A stretch of 21,918 nt of DNA from assembly GCF_035486915.1 (NCBI RefSeq), contig NZ_DATHMR010000079.1, positions 1 to 21,918 of the forward strand. The letters are read 5' to 3'. Below the pieces are notes generated by a model. The model was given only the letters and a program-made list of their open reading frames with translations, did not search any database and was not told the origin of the DNA. The translations under genes and the position numbers were made by a program. The DNA comes from Dyella_B sp035486915 (GTDB lineage Bacteria > Pseudomonadota > Gammaproteobacteria > Xanthomonadales > Rhodanobacteraceae). Of this stretch, positions 8,090-16,256 are shown piece after piece (positions within the stretch are counted from its first letter, which is position 1; the number at the start of each line of letters is the position of its first letter).

Positions 8090-8112
8090 TGCCTCACCCG
8101 CCTGGCGAGGCA
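8090..8112. promoter_or_regulatory. Inverted repeat in the lptF-pepA divergent promoter region
   Basis: TGCCTC (8090-8095) and GAGGCA (8107-8112) form a 6-bp inverted repeat in the 94-base gap between lptF and pepA. It could be an operator or a 5' leader hairpin in the lptF transcript. Confidence is low because it is short. Confidence 0.3.
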
Positions 8113-8162
8113 AACCCTAAGTCTAGCCGGTTCGACGCTCGTCGGCCTCCCGCAGGAATTTG

Positions 8163-9653
8163 ATGATGACGCTCCAATTCAGCCTTGACTCCGCCGCTCC
8201 CGAAACTGCCGACGTCCCGTGCGTGGTCGTAGGTGTCTACGAAAACGGCCTGCTCACCAGTGCTGCGGCACGCGTGGACAGCGCCGCAGGCGGTGCCATC
8301 AAGCGCCAGGTGGAAAGCGGGGACATCACGGGCAAGGCGGCATCCACAACCGTGCTGTTTGCCCCGGAAGGCATCAAGGCCAAGCGCGTCCTGGTGGTCG
8401 GCCTGGGCTCGCAGAAAAGTTTCGAGGCGTCGCGCTTCCAGAAAGTGAACATGGAAGCCGCGCGTGTACTCAGCCGCCTGCCCATCGACAGCGCGCTCTC
8501 CTTCCTTACCGAAGTGGACGTTCCCAGCCGCGATACGGCGTGGCGTGTGCGCACGGCTGCGCTGGCGGTCGACCATGCAACGTATCGCTACACCGCCACC
8601 GTCAAGCTGCGCGAAAAGAACGGCCAGCCGGAATTGAGCAGCATCAGCTTCGCCGGCGGGGACAACGCGCAGACCGGTCTCGACCAGGCACGCGCCATTG
8701 CCCAAGGTGTGCTCTTCGCGCGCGAGCTGGCCAACCTGCCGCCCAACATCTGCAACCCGGCATACATCGCGCAGAAAGCCAGCGAGTTCGCCGACGGTGA
8801 AGCGCAAGTCAGCTGCAAGGTTCTCGATCACGAAGAGATGGCCAAACTCGGCTTCGGTTCGCTGCTTGCGGTGGGCCGCGGTTCGGCCAACAAGCCCAAG
8901 CTGATCGTCCTGGAATACAAAGGCGGTGCCGAAGACGAGAAACCTTACGCCTTTGTTGGCAAGGGCATCACCTTCGACACCGGCGGCATCAGCTTGAAGC
9001 CCGGTCCGGGCATGGAAGAAATGAAGTTCGACATGGGCGGCGCGGCCGGCGTGCTTGGTGCATTCATTTCCGCGGTGAAGATGGGACTGAAGATCAATCT
9101 CGTCTGTGTGGTGCCTGCTGTCGAAAACATGCCAGATGGCGACGCGTACCGTCCGAGCGACGTACTCACCAGCCTTTCGGGCATCACCATCGAAGTGCTC
9201 AACACCGATGCTGAAGGACGCTTGATTCTGTGCGACGCACTGACTTACACCGCGCAAACCTTCAAGCCGCACACGATGATCGACGCCGCCACGCTCACCG
9301 GTGCATGCGTGATTGCACTTGGCAAATACGCCAGCGGCTTGATGAGCAAGCACGACGACCTCGCCGATGAACTGTTGCGTGCAGGCGAAACCACGCTCGA
9401 TCGCGCATGGCGTCTGCCGTTGTGGGACGACTATCACGTGCAGCTCGAATCCGGTTTTGCCGATATCGCCAACATCGGCGGCAAGAATGCCGGTGCGATC
9501 ACGGCAGGCTGCTTCCTGTCGCGCTTCACCGAAGGTCAGCGCTGGGCGCATTTGGACATCGCGGGCACAGCGTGGGACGAAGGCCGCAAGGGTCTGGCCA
9601 CCGGCCGTCCGGTGCCGTTGCTGGCACAGTGGCTGATCGATCGCGCCGGTTGA
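8163..9653 (+). CDS. pepA: Leucyl aminopeptidase PepA (M17 family)
   Basis: A cytosolic hexameric aminopeptidase with two metal ions. In E. coli, PepA also binds DNA in Xer recombination and at carAB. The 496-residue protein has an N-terminal macro-like domain (about 1-165) and the catalytic M17 domain. Ligands and catalytic residues are present: Lys267 and Asp272 in VGKGITFDTGGISLK, Lys279, Asp290 in KFDMGGAAG, and Asp349, Glu351 and Arg353 in the signature NTDAEGRL. The ATG at 8163 follows AGGA with a 5-base gap; ATG 8166 or TTG 8160 are possible. Its presence beside xerD earlier in the window is suggestive but they are about 6 kb apart. Confidence 0.96.
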   Translation: MMTLQFSLDSAAPETADVPCVVVGVYENGLLTSAAARVDSAAGGAIKRQVESGDITGKAASTTVLFAPEGIKAKRVLVVGLGSQKSFEASRFQKVNMEAARVLSRLPIDSALSFLTEVDVPSRDTAWRVRTAALAVDHATYRYTATVKLREKNGQPELSSISFAGGDNAQTGLDQARAIAQGVLFARELANLPPNICNPAYIAQKASEFADGEAQVSCKVLDHEEMAKLGFGSLLAVGRGSANKPKLIVLEYKGGAEDEKPYAFVGKGITFDTGGISLKPGPGMEEMKFDMGGAAGVLGAFISAVKMGLKINLVCVVPAVENMPDGDAYRPSDVLTSLSGITIEVLNTDAEGRLILCDALTYTAQTFKPHTMIDAATLTGACVIALGKYASGLMSKHDDLADELLRAGETTLDRAWRLPLWDDYHVQLESGFADIANIGGKNAGAITAGCFLSRFTEGQRWAHLDIAGTAWDEGRKGLATGRPVPLLAQWLIDRAG

Positions 9654-9660
9654 TGGATTC

Positions 9661-9693
9661 GCCCATCGCTCCGATGGACTCGGAATGATGGGC
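9661..9693. repeat. Two-step hairpin between pepA and holC
   Basis: GCCCATC (9661-9667) pairs with GATGGGC (9687-9693). An inner TCCGA (9670-9674) pairs with TCGGA (9680-9684). The hairpin fills most of the 60-base gap between pepA and holC and lacks a T-run. It may be a processing or partial-termination site that lowers holC expression. Confidence 0.5.
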
Positions 9694-9713
9694 ATCCCCT
9701 ACGCCACGACATC

Positions 9714-10136
9714 ATGCCGCGCGCCGACTTTTACCTGATTGCCAAGCCTCGCTTCAGCGAACAACCGCTGTTGCTTGTGTGCGAACTCGCGCGCAAGGCA
9801 TACGCAGCGCAACAGCCCACGTTGATTCTGACGCGCGACTTCGCCCAAGCCGAAGCGCTGGACGAACTGCTATGGTCGTTCGACGAAGACGCGTTCATCC
9901 CGCATCAGCTTGCGGGCGACGATGATGACGATCACATCGCGGTGCTGATCGCGCCTCCCGGCGTGGAAACGCCCGCACGCGTGCTGACCATCAATCTGCG
10001 TGAGCAATGTCCGCAAGCCTATGGCGATCGCGTGCTGGAAGTCGTTGCGGCCGATCCTGCCGAACGTGAAGGTTCGCGCACACGCTGGCGCGAATATCAG
10101 CGCCTTGGCTTTGAGTTGAACAAATTCGACATGTGA
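9714..10136 (+). CDS. holC: DNA polymerase III chi subunit
   Basis: HolC links the clamp loader (through psi) to the single-stranded DNA-binding protein SSB. The 140-residue protein (E. coli: 147) begins MPRADFYLI and contains CELARKAYAAQQPTLILT, ALDELLWSFDEDAFIPHQ and IAVLIAPPG, followed by LTINLREQCP and a C-terminal RWREYQRLGFELNKFDM, all typical of chi. An acidic DDDDD stretch sits at residues 69-73. It follows pepA, as in many gammaproteobacteria, but valS, which normally comes next, is absent; a convergent histidine kinase gene follows after 26 bases. No good Shine-Dalgarno sequence is seen before the ATG. Confidence 0.92.
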   Translation: MPRADFYLIAKPRFSEQPLLLVCELARKAYAAQQPTLILTRDFAQAEALDELLWSFDEDAFIPHQLAGDDDDDHIAVLIAPPGVETPARVLTINLREQCPQAYGDRVLEVVAADPAEREGSRTRWREYQRLGFELNKFDM

Positions 10137-10162
10137 GGATGCAAGCCCTCACCGTTGTCGCT

Positions 10163-13100
10163 TCACGCGGTTTTCGCCTCAGACGATTTTGTTTCAGCAC
10201 GCGCTGCGCGCGACGACAATGCTGCCATTAACGCTGTCGACAGCTGCGCTCCCGTAAGCGGTTTGCGCAGAAACCCATCGATGCCTACCTGATGCCCGCG
10301 CGCCACTTCTTCGGCACGCGTACGCGTGCTCATGGCGATAATCGGTACATGTTCGCCAGCGCGCTCTCCCTGGCGTATCAGCTGAGCCACCTGGAATCCA
10401 TCGATACCCGGTAAATCCAGATCGAGCAAAATTGCATCGCTGGATTCCTGTGCCAATTCGGCCAACGCATTCAGGCCGTTGTTCGCACAACGCACACGGT
10501 GTCCCAGATGTTCGAGCATGCCGCCGATAGCTGTCGCCGCCGTGGAATCACTCTCAACGAGCAGAACGTTGAGCGCGCCTCTATTGCATTGCGATGCCCG
10601 CTCCGTCGTTTGCGCACGCGCCGTCTGCGGCGCGACGAGTAGCGGCAGACGAACATGGAACGTGCTGCCCTGGCCGAGTACCGATTCCAACGTGAGGTGG
10701 CCGCCCATCAAACTAACCAGTTCATTGCAGATGGCCAGGCCAAGACCGCTGCCGACACTGCGCTGTGGCCCTTCATCCTGTTCGAAGCGTCGGAAAAGAC
10801 GTTCGCGGCTGGATTCCGGAATGCCTGGACCGGTGTCGTACACGTCCATCTGCAGCTCGCCGTCCACCCATCCGAGATGAATGTCGATGCGACCTTGCTC
10901 GGTGAACTTCACGGCGTTGTTGAGCAGGTTGAACAGCACCTGCCGGATACGCAGTCCGTCGCCGATCAGCGACGCAGGCACATTCTGGTCAACGATCGCT
11001 TCAAGGATCAGACCCTTGGCCTGGGCCGCGCCTCGCTGCAAACGCACCACATCCTGCACCACCGGCCGCACATCGAACGCAGCCGACTCCAGAATCAGTT
11101 TGCCTGCTTCGATGCGCGCCAGATCCAGCGCATCGTTCAAGAGTTTGAGCAGGACGTTGCTGGCGCGCTGCATCGCCTCGGTGTATTCGCGCTGCGTATC
11201 GCTCAACGGCGTGGCGAGCAGCAATTCGGCCATGCCGATCACACCCGTCATCGGCGTGCGAATCTCGTGGCTGAGCGTGGCCAGGAACTGACTCTTGGCC
11301 GCACTGGCCTGTTCGGCGATCTGATGCCGCTGTTCGGCAAGTTGCATTTCATGCTTGTGCGATAGACGGCGGCGCCACGCAAGCAACACCAGATACGCCA
11401 CGGCAGTCACCAGCAGCGCATAAATCAACCACGCCCACCAGCGCAGCCATGGCGGCGATTGCACATGAATCCGCAGAGGCACGCTCAACTGCACCCACGA
11501 ACCTTCGGCAGCACGCGCCATGACATCCAGTGTGTAATCGCCACTACCAAGGCCGGCGAAATCGCGTTCGCCATGATTGTCCCGATCGACCCATGCGGTA
11601 TCCAAGCCGCTCAGGCGGAATCGGTATTGGTTACGCGAAGGGTCGATATACGAGAATAGACGCGCTTGAATGTGCAGCTGGCTATCACGCCATCCAATGT
11701 GCAGGGGCTGGGCGGTAAGCGGCAACGACTGCTCAACACCTTTGTCGTTAAGCACGGTCACCTGGGCGACCGTCAACACCGGTGTAGGCGGTTTGGCATC
11801 GACACTATCCGGATCGAACCCGGCGACGCCACCCATGGTCGGCGCGTACAGATAACCGTTGGGCAGCAACGCATAGCCGCGCGTGAATTCGCTGTTGGCC
11901 AGGCCATTCTGCAAGCCCATTTTATGGAACGTGCCTTTGACCGTGTTGAAGCGCCACAGGCCGTTGCGACTGAAAATCCACAGCCGCTGCATGCAATCCA
12001 TATCGACGTCGACCGCTTGCAGCGATACCGGCCAGCCATGCGCCGCATCGACTGAACGATCCAGCACCAGGCTCTGGCCTAGTGGGTGGTAGTGATACAG
12101 CCCATCCGGCGTGGCGACCCATACACCCGTACGATCAAAATCGAAAGCGTCGATCGATTGACCCACAGGTACGCCGGGGACCATTTCGAAGCGGTCTTTC
12201 GCCTGATTGAAGCGCAACAGGCCGCCATCGCTGGCATACCAGAACACGCCCTTGTACAAGTACAGCCCGCTACCCCACATGACTTTGTCATTGGGCTTGT
12301 CCATGGCGACGGGCGTGACAACCAGCGTGTCCGGATCGATGCGATAGACACCTTGGCCAAACGTACGCGCATACATCTGCCCGTCGGGACCTGGTTCAAC
12401 CTCAAGCGGATTCTTGAGGTACTGCGAATCCGGATCGACCTGATCGAGCTGACCATGTACGTAGTCGTAGCGATAAAGCGCACCTTGCACAGCGATCCAA
12501 AGATGCTGCTTGAAGTCTTCGGTCATGCCGAGCACATCGCCATCGCCGTTCAAACCACTGAGAATGTGCTCGACTTTGCCGGTGATCGGATCGAGCCGAT
12601 CGATACGCCCTTTGCGTTCACCCACCCACACATGGCGGCCGTCGCGGCCACGCGCCATAGTGGTCGCCACCGAATCGCGCAGGCTATTGGGATCGTCGGG
12701 AACGTGCGTGAAACGGCTAAAACTAGCCCAGCCAGGCGCGAGATACGCCACACCGCCGTCAATCGAAGTGACCCACAATCCGCCTTCGCGATCGATCAAC
12801 GTCTGCCAAATCCAGCTGCCGGGCAAGGCACCGAAAAGCAGCGGTTGATCCACGACAGGCGTCACCGGCGCACCCGGTCGCATCTGCAGGTACATGCCTC
12901 GTTGCGTGCCGATCCAAAGATGTCCCGCGGGGTCGCGCGTACTCGTCATCACATTGGTGTCGGGAATCACCCCTGCACCGAAGGGACGCGCGACATCATC
13001 GGCGCCTACCATCAACAAGCCGCGTACCGATGCGATGCGTACTTCATTGCCTTCGCCGTTGATGCGCCACGAGTCCGCAGGCTGCGAGGGTTCTAGCATC

Positions 13101-13804
13101 TTGATGCGAGTGAAATGGCCATCCGTCTCGCGACGAAACACGCCACGATACGCACCTATCCAAAGTCGTCCTTTGGGATCGACGTAGAGTGACCCCACCT
13201 GGCCGAAATCATCCGGCGAAGGACCCAGCAAGGGGTTTACCACGTGCTCGAAACTGCGGCCGTCGGCGCGCATGCGATCGAGCCCCGTGTCGGTGCCCGT
13301 CCAGATGCTTCCGTCGGGAGTCTGCGCAATCACCCAGACATGATCGCTCGCCAGACTCTGTGGGTCGGCGGGGTTGTGTCCCCAATGGGTGAACTTATTG
13401 GTCGTAGGATCGTAGTGGTTGAGTGCCGCATCCAAACTGCCCGCCCAGATGCTTCCATCCTGACCTACGATCAGCGTCGAGATCTGGTTGTTATAAAGCG
13501 AATTCGGATCGTTCTCGACATGACGGAAAATCTGGAAATGCACACCGTCAAATTGGGCGATACCGCTTTTGGTACCGAACCACATGGAGCCATCATGCCC
13601 TTGGGCAACGGCGTATACCCCGGTGCTGGGCAGTCCATCGTCCACGCTGTAGCGGCTGAACTGAGGCGTCGGCAAGGGCGCGAAGTCGGGGGTGTGCTCG
13701 GCAGCATAAGTCGCTGCCGCGGACTCAGACGGTGGCGTGGAGGTAACGGCGCCGGGCGCAGACGCGCTCAGCATGAAGGCCAGCCCCAACATAAAAACCG
13801 ACAC
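10163..13804 (-). CDS. Hybrid sensor histidine kinase with two-component propeller sensor and receiver domain
   Basis: A 1213-residue membrane sensor. Order of parts: a signal peptide (SVFMLGLAFMLSASA); about 13-14 propeller repeats of the type GSxWxGT..G (residues about 70-665), enough for two seven-bladed propellers outside the membrane; a Y_Y_Y domain (about 700-782); one membrane helix (about 786-809); a HisKA domain with His846 in LSHEIRTPM; an HATPase domain with NLLNNAVKF, DTGPGIP and GSGLGLAI; and a receiver domain with phospho-acceptor Asp1128 in LLDLDLPGIDG and Lys1181. There is no DNA-binding domain, so it must signal to a separate partner not seen here. The GTG at 13804 is chosen because GAGGGG precedes it by about 6-7 bases; a GTG at 13855 is possible. 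The ligand is unknown. Confidence 0.93.
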   Translation of the reverse strand: MSVFMLGLAFMLSASAPGAVTSTPPSESAAATYAAEHTPDFAPLPTPQFSRYSVDDGLPSTGVYAVAQGHDGSMWFGTKSGIAQFDGVHFQIFRHVENDPNSLYNNQISTLIVGQDGSIWAGSLDAALNHYDPTTNKFTHWGHNPADPQSLASDHVWVIAQTPDGSIWTGTDTGLDRMRADGRSFEHVVNPLLGPSPDDFGQVGSLYVDPKGRLWIGAYRGVFRRETDGHFTRIKMLEPSQPADSWRINGEGNEVRIASVRGLLMVGADDVARPFGAGVIPDTNVMTSTRDPAGHLWIGTQRGMYLQMRPGAPVTPVVDQPLLFGALPGSWIWQTLIDREGGLWVTSIDGGVAYLAPGWASFSRFTHVPDDPNSLRDSVATTMARGRDGRHVWVGERKGRIDRLDPITGKVEHILSGLNGDGDVLGMTEDFKQHLWIAVQGALYRYDYVHGQLDQVDPDSQYLKNPLEVEPGPDGQMYARTFGQGVYRIDPDTLVVTPVAMDKPNDKVMWGSGLYLYKGVFWYASDGGLLRFNQAKDRFEMVPGVPVGQSIDAFDFDRTGVWVATPDGLYHYHPLGQSLVLDRSVDAAHGWPVSLQAVDVDMDCMQRLWIFSRNGLWRFNTVKGTFHKMGLQNGLANSEFTRGYALLPNGYLYAPTMGGVAGFDPDSVDAKPPTPVLTVAQVTVLNDKGVEQSLPLTAQPLHIGWRDSQLHIQARLFSYIDPSRNQYRFRLSGLDTAWVDRDNHGERDFAGLGSGDYTLDVMARAAEGSWVQLSVPLRIHVQSPPWLRWWAWLIYALLVTAVAYLVLLAWRRRLSHKHEMQLAEQRHQIAEQASAAKSQFLATLSHEIRTPMTGVIGMAELLLATPLSDTQREYTEAMQRASNVLLKLLNDALDLARIEAGKLILESAAFDVRPVVQDVVRLQRGAAQAKGLILEAIVDQNVPASLIGDGLRIRQVLFNLLNNAVKFTEQGRIDIHLGWVDGELQMDVYDTGPGIPESSRERLFRRFEQDEGPQRSVGSGLGLAICNELVSLMGGHLTLESVLGQGSTFHVRLPLLVAPQTARAQTTERASQCNRGALNVLLVESDSTAATAIGGMLEHLGHRVRCANNGLNALAELAQESSDAILLDLDLPGIDGFQVAQLIRQGERAGEHVPIIAMSTRTRAEEVARGHQVGIDGFLRKPLTGAQLSTALMAALSSRAARAETKSSEAKTA

Positions 13805-13994
13805 TGTGGCCCCCTCAGGCACGTCAGGTGGGGCGTTCCCTACACGCACCCACACAAGGTTCGATCATGCCAAATCCCGGGCTCAACCGTATGTCCTTAA
13901 CATGACTACATTAGGGCAGATGTCGCGCAAACAGCAACAATCCGTTCTCCGTACTGCGGTGGAAGCGTTAACGCATTTCGGCCAGACTGTCCCT

Positions 13995-14630
13995 ATGACG
14001 CGCCGCGCCCTCCTCCCCGCTTTGCAGTGGCTTTCCCTAACGCTGTCTGTCGGTAGCCTGATCGCGCCATGGGCTGCCTGGGCTGCGCCAGAGAGCTATC
14101 ACTACGATCCTGTGCATAGCCAGATCCTTTTCAGCATCGATCACGATGGATTCTCCCGGCCATTTGGACGGCTCCACGTGGCCCAGGGCTGGTTACGATT
14201 TGATCAGGCCAATTGGTCGCAGTCGAGCACCGGGCTGGATATCGACATGAACAGTTTGGACATGGGCGATGCGGCATGGAACGCTGCAGTGTGCAAATCG
14301 TCGTTGCTCGATTGCAAGCAATACGGCACCGCGCACTTCGTCAGCACGTCCGTGGAACAGACTGACGCAACCCACGGTGTATTGCACGGCACTCTTACGT
14401 TGCACGGCATGAGTAAGCCGCTGGACATACCCTTTCGCGTCAACCGCGTGGGCGACACGATTTACGGCATGCACACTATCGCCGGATTCTCAGCAACGGC
14501 GTCGCTCGATCGTACGGCTTTCGGCATCACCGCCTTTTCCAACTCGATTGGTCACAACGTCGTTGTCTGGCTGGAACTTGAAGCGATCCGCGACAGTCAG
14601 ACCTCGGCAACCAACAAGGAAAGCCCATGA
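13995..14630 (+). CDS. YceI family periplasmic protein (first copy)
   Basis: A 211-residue secreted YceI-domain protein. These proteins form a lipocalin-like barrel that, in structurally studied members, binds isoprenoid lipids. The ATG at 13995 gives a clear signal peptide (basic MTRRALLPAL, hydrophobic LSLTLSVGSLIAPWAAWA, Ala cleavage region). The mature part starts ESYHYDPVHSQILFSIDHDGFS and shows the family pattern: TGLDIDMNSLDMGD, YGTAHFVSTSV, LHGTLTLHGMSKPLDIPF, and SATASLDRTAFGI near the end. Two cysteines (AVCKSSLLDCKQYG) are present. The stop codon overlaps the start of the b561 gene (ATGA at 14627-14630). Longer upstream starts at 13902 or 13920 would hide the signal peptide. Confidence 0.88.
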   Translation: MTRRALLPALQWLSLTLSVGSLIAPWAAWAAPESYHYDPVHSQILFSIDHDGFSRPFGRLHVAQGWLRFDQANWSQSSTGLDIDMNSLDMGDAAWNAAVCKSSLLDCKQYGTAHFVSTSVEQTDATHGVLHGTLTLHGMSKPLDIPFRVNRVGDTIYGMHTIAGFSATASLDRTAFGITAFSNSIGHNVVVWLELEAIRDSQTSATNKESP

Positions 14631-15208
14631 GCTTGCGCAATACGGAACATCATTGGGGATCTGTCGCCAAGTTCTTCCACTGGATCGTCGCGCTGGGAAT
14701 TATCGTCAACGGTTTCTGGGGCCTGTTGATGACGGGCATGTCGCCGTCGATGAGCAAGATCAACGTCTACGCGTTGCATAAATCGATTGGCTTGACCGTG
14801 CTTGCGCTTTTCTTCCTGCGCCTGGCGTGGCGCATGTTCGATCGCCCGCCGCGTGACGAACCGGCACCGCGCTGGCAGCAGATTGCCGCACACATCACGC
14901 ACATGCTGCTTTATGGATTCGTCCTGGCGATGCCGCTGACCGGCTGGTGGTACAACTCGCTGCACGGCTATCCGTTGCAGTGGTTCAAGTTGTTCAACCT
15001 TCCTGCGTTGGCCGGAAAGAACGACGACCTGGCACGCACTGCCCATGCCGTACACGAGTATCTATTTTACCTTTTGCTGCTGGTGCTCGTGGGACACATC
15101 GGCGCGGCACTGAAGCATCATGTCTTCGATCAGGACAACGTATTGCGGCGCATGCTTCCGTTCGGGCGTGTGCGCCATGGCAAAACATCCCCAGGAGAGC
15201 TTCCATGA
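14627..15208 (+). CDS. Cytochrome b561 family protein
   Basis: A 193-residue inner-membrane di-haem cytochrome with four predicted helices (about 15-36, 48-70, 88-108, 143-163). Candidate haem ligands are His18 (KFFHWIVALGI), His51 (YALHKSIGLT), His143 (AHAVHEYLF) and His157 (LVGHIGAAL). The conserved LLYGFVLAMPLTGW stretch lies in helix 3. It would carry electrons between quinol and an unknown partner, and E. coli CybB is a related superoxide:ubiquinone oxidoreductase. Both ends overlap neighbouring YceI genes by 4 bases (ATGA at 14627-14630 and 15205-15208), so the three genes are almost certainly one translationally coupled operon. Confidence 0.93.
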   Translation: MSLRNTEHHWGSVAKFFHWIVALGIIVNGFWGLLMTGMSPSMSKINVYALHKSIGLTVLALFFLRLAWRMFDRPPRDEPAPRWQQIAAHITHMLLYGFVLAMPLTGWWYNSLHGYPLQWFKLFNLPALAGKNDDLARTAHAVHEYLFYLLLLVLVGHIGAALKHHVFDQDNVLRRMLPFGRVRHGKTSPGELP

Positions 15209-15768
15209 CTTTGCGCAACCACTATCGATCACTCACGTTGTTGTTCGCACTGGCTCTGCCTTGCATGGCGAGCGCCGCCGATTACGCCGTGCAGCCATCC
15301 GGCAGCACGCTTGGCTTCACCAGCAGTTTTCAGGGCAGCAGCTTCGACGGTCAGTTCAGCAAATGGACGGCCGCCATTAGCTATGACCAGGCAAAGCTCG
15401 CAGCATCGAAATTCGACGTCACTGTTGATCTTTCCAGCGCCAAGACCGGCGATAGCGATCGCGACAGCGCATTGCCGGGCGCCGATTTCTTCGACACTGC
15501 GAAATACCCGCAGGCGCATTTCGTTACCACCGGTTTTCGCCAGCAAGGCAGTCAGGTTATCGCCGATGGCAATTTGACGCTACGCGGCGTCACCAAGCCG
15601 GTTAGCCTCAACGTGACGTTCAAGCCGCAAGGCAGCGGCGCCACGCTGGATGTGAGCGGAACGGTGAATCGCCTCGATTTCGGAGTCGGCGGCGGTCAAT
15701 ACAAAGACACGACCGTGATTGCCGCGGCCGTGAAGGTCACCGCGCACTTGGTTCTTACCGCAAAATAA
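15205..15768 (+). CDS. YceI family periplasmic protein (second copy)
   Basis: A 187-residue secreted YceI-domain protein that is distinct from the first copy in sequence. Signal peptide: MTLRNHYRSLTLLFALALPC then MASAAD. The mature chain begins YAVQPSGSTLGFTSSFQGSSFDGQFSKW, followed by FDVTVDLSSAKTGDSDRD, LPGADFFDTAKYPQAHFVTT, DGNLTLRGVTKPVSLNV and NRLDFGVGGGQY, the full family pattern. AGGAG lies 7 bases before the ATG at 15205, and the start overlaps the b561 stop. Longer frame upstream is the b561 gene read in another frame. In many bacteria YceI genes sit beside cytochrome b561 genes; two copies flanking it are less usual. Confidence 0.93.
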   Translation: MTLRNHYRSLTLLFALALPCMASAADYAVQPSGSTLGFTSSFQGSSFDGQFSKWTAAISYDQAKLAASKFDVTVDLSSAKTGDSDRDSALPGADFFDTAKYPQAHFVTTGFRQQGSQVIADGNLTLRGVTKPVSLNVTFKPQGSGATLDVSGTVNRLDFGVGGGQYKDTTVIAAAVKVTAHLVLTAK

Positions 15769-15785
15769 TTCGCTGGTTTGTCGAC

Positions 15786-16019
15786 TCATGCGTGTTCGAT
15801 GAAATCGCGCACGGCGGTTTCATCGAACGGCCAATCCAGCTCGCGACCATCGCGAACGTCGCGCAAAACCGGCACACGGGTGCCGTAGCGATCTTCCAGC
15901 TCGTGGCTATCGTCCACCCACACACTGTCGAACTCGGGCAGGCGCGCCTGCGCCAGCACGGCCAGCGCCTGGTCGCACAGGTGGCAATAATCCCGTTGAT
16001 AGAGGACGAATTGGGCCAT
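15786..16019 (-). CDS. Glutaredoxin-like thioredoxin-fold protein
   Basis: A 77-residue small redox protein of the glutaredoxin / DUF836 type. The active-site motif Cys12-His-Leu-Cys15 (YQRDYCHLCDQA) lies after the first strand. A cis-proline at position 50 (TRVPVLRD) and the end FDETAVRDFIEH fit the short thioredoxin fold. It is convergent with the second YceI gene, 17 bases away, and is divergent from sdaA across the palindromic element. Target and reductant are unknown. The ATG at 16019 is the natural start, but no strong Shine-Dalgarno sequence precedes it. Confidence 0.85.
   Translation of the reverse strand: MAQFVLYQRDYCHLCDQALAVLAQARLPEFDSVWVDDSHELEDRYGTRVPVLRDVRDGRELDWPFDETAVRDFIEHA
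15794..15828. repeat. Perfect 11-bp inverted repeat inside the glutaredoxin gene end
   Basis: GTTCGATGAAA (15794-15804) and TTTCATCGAAC (15818-15828) with a 13-base loop. It lies in the last codons of the glutaredoxin-like gene and close to the convergent YceI stop, so it may serve as a transcript end for one or both. No T-run is seen on either strand. Confidence 0.45.
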
Positions 16020-16127
16020 ACGTAAGCGAATAGACTGCCGGAAGCCGCACGCATGCGTAGAATAACCAGTTCATCCCCGTCATCGCAGTACACTGGGGAT
16101 GCTCTGATCAATTCTGCGCAGGTGGCA

Positions 16128-16225
16128 TGATGTCCAGAGGGCTCTTAGGCTGCGTTGCGCGACGCAGGGAAGACTGGCCGTCTTGCCAAGTCGCGCAACG
16201 CAGCCTAAGAGCTTTCTGGACATCA
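16128..16225. repeat. Hairpin B: 36-bp stem
   Basis: Arms 16128-16163 and 16190-16225 pair over 36 positions: 34 Watson-Crick pairs and two G-T pairs (139/214, 140/213) that would be G-U wobbles if the plus strand is transcribed. The 26-base loop holds a smaller AAGAC / GTCTT stem (16170-16174, 16180-16184). Confidence 0.85.
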
Positions 16226-16256
16226 CCCCATCACTTTAAAATTTAATACGCTGGGG

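Noticed and set aside
8094..9695. 533-codon open frame on the minus strand opposite pepA
   Set aside because: It is antisense to a fully motif-supported pepA, has no family resemblance, and such long shadows are expected in GC-rich coding DNA.
12086..13096. 336-codon open frame on the plus strand inside the hybrid kinase gene
   Set aside because: It lies opposite the propeller repeats of the kinase and shows the composition of an antisense frame.
15755..16111. 118-codon minus-strand frame overlapping the glutaredoxin-like gene
   Set aside because: The CHLC-containing frame at 15786-16019 has the thioredoxin-fold pattern; the longer frame is Cys/Arg-rich and featureless.
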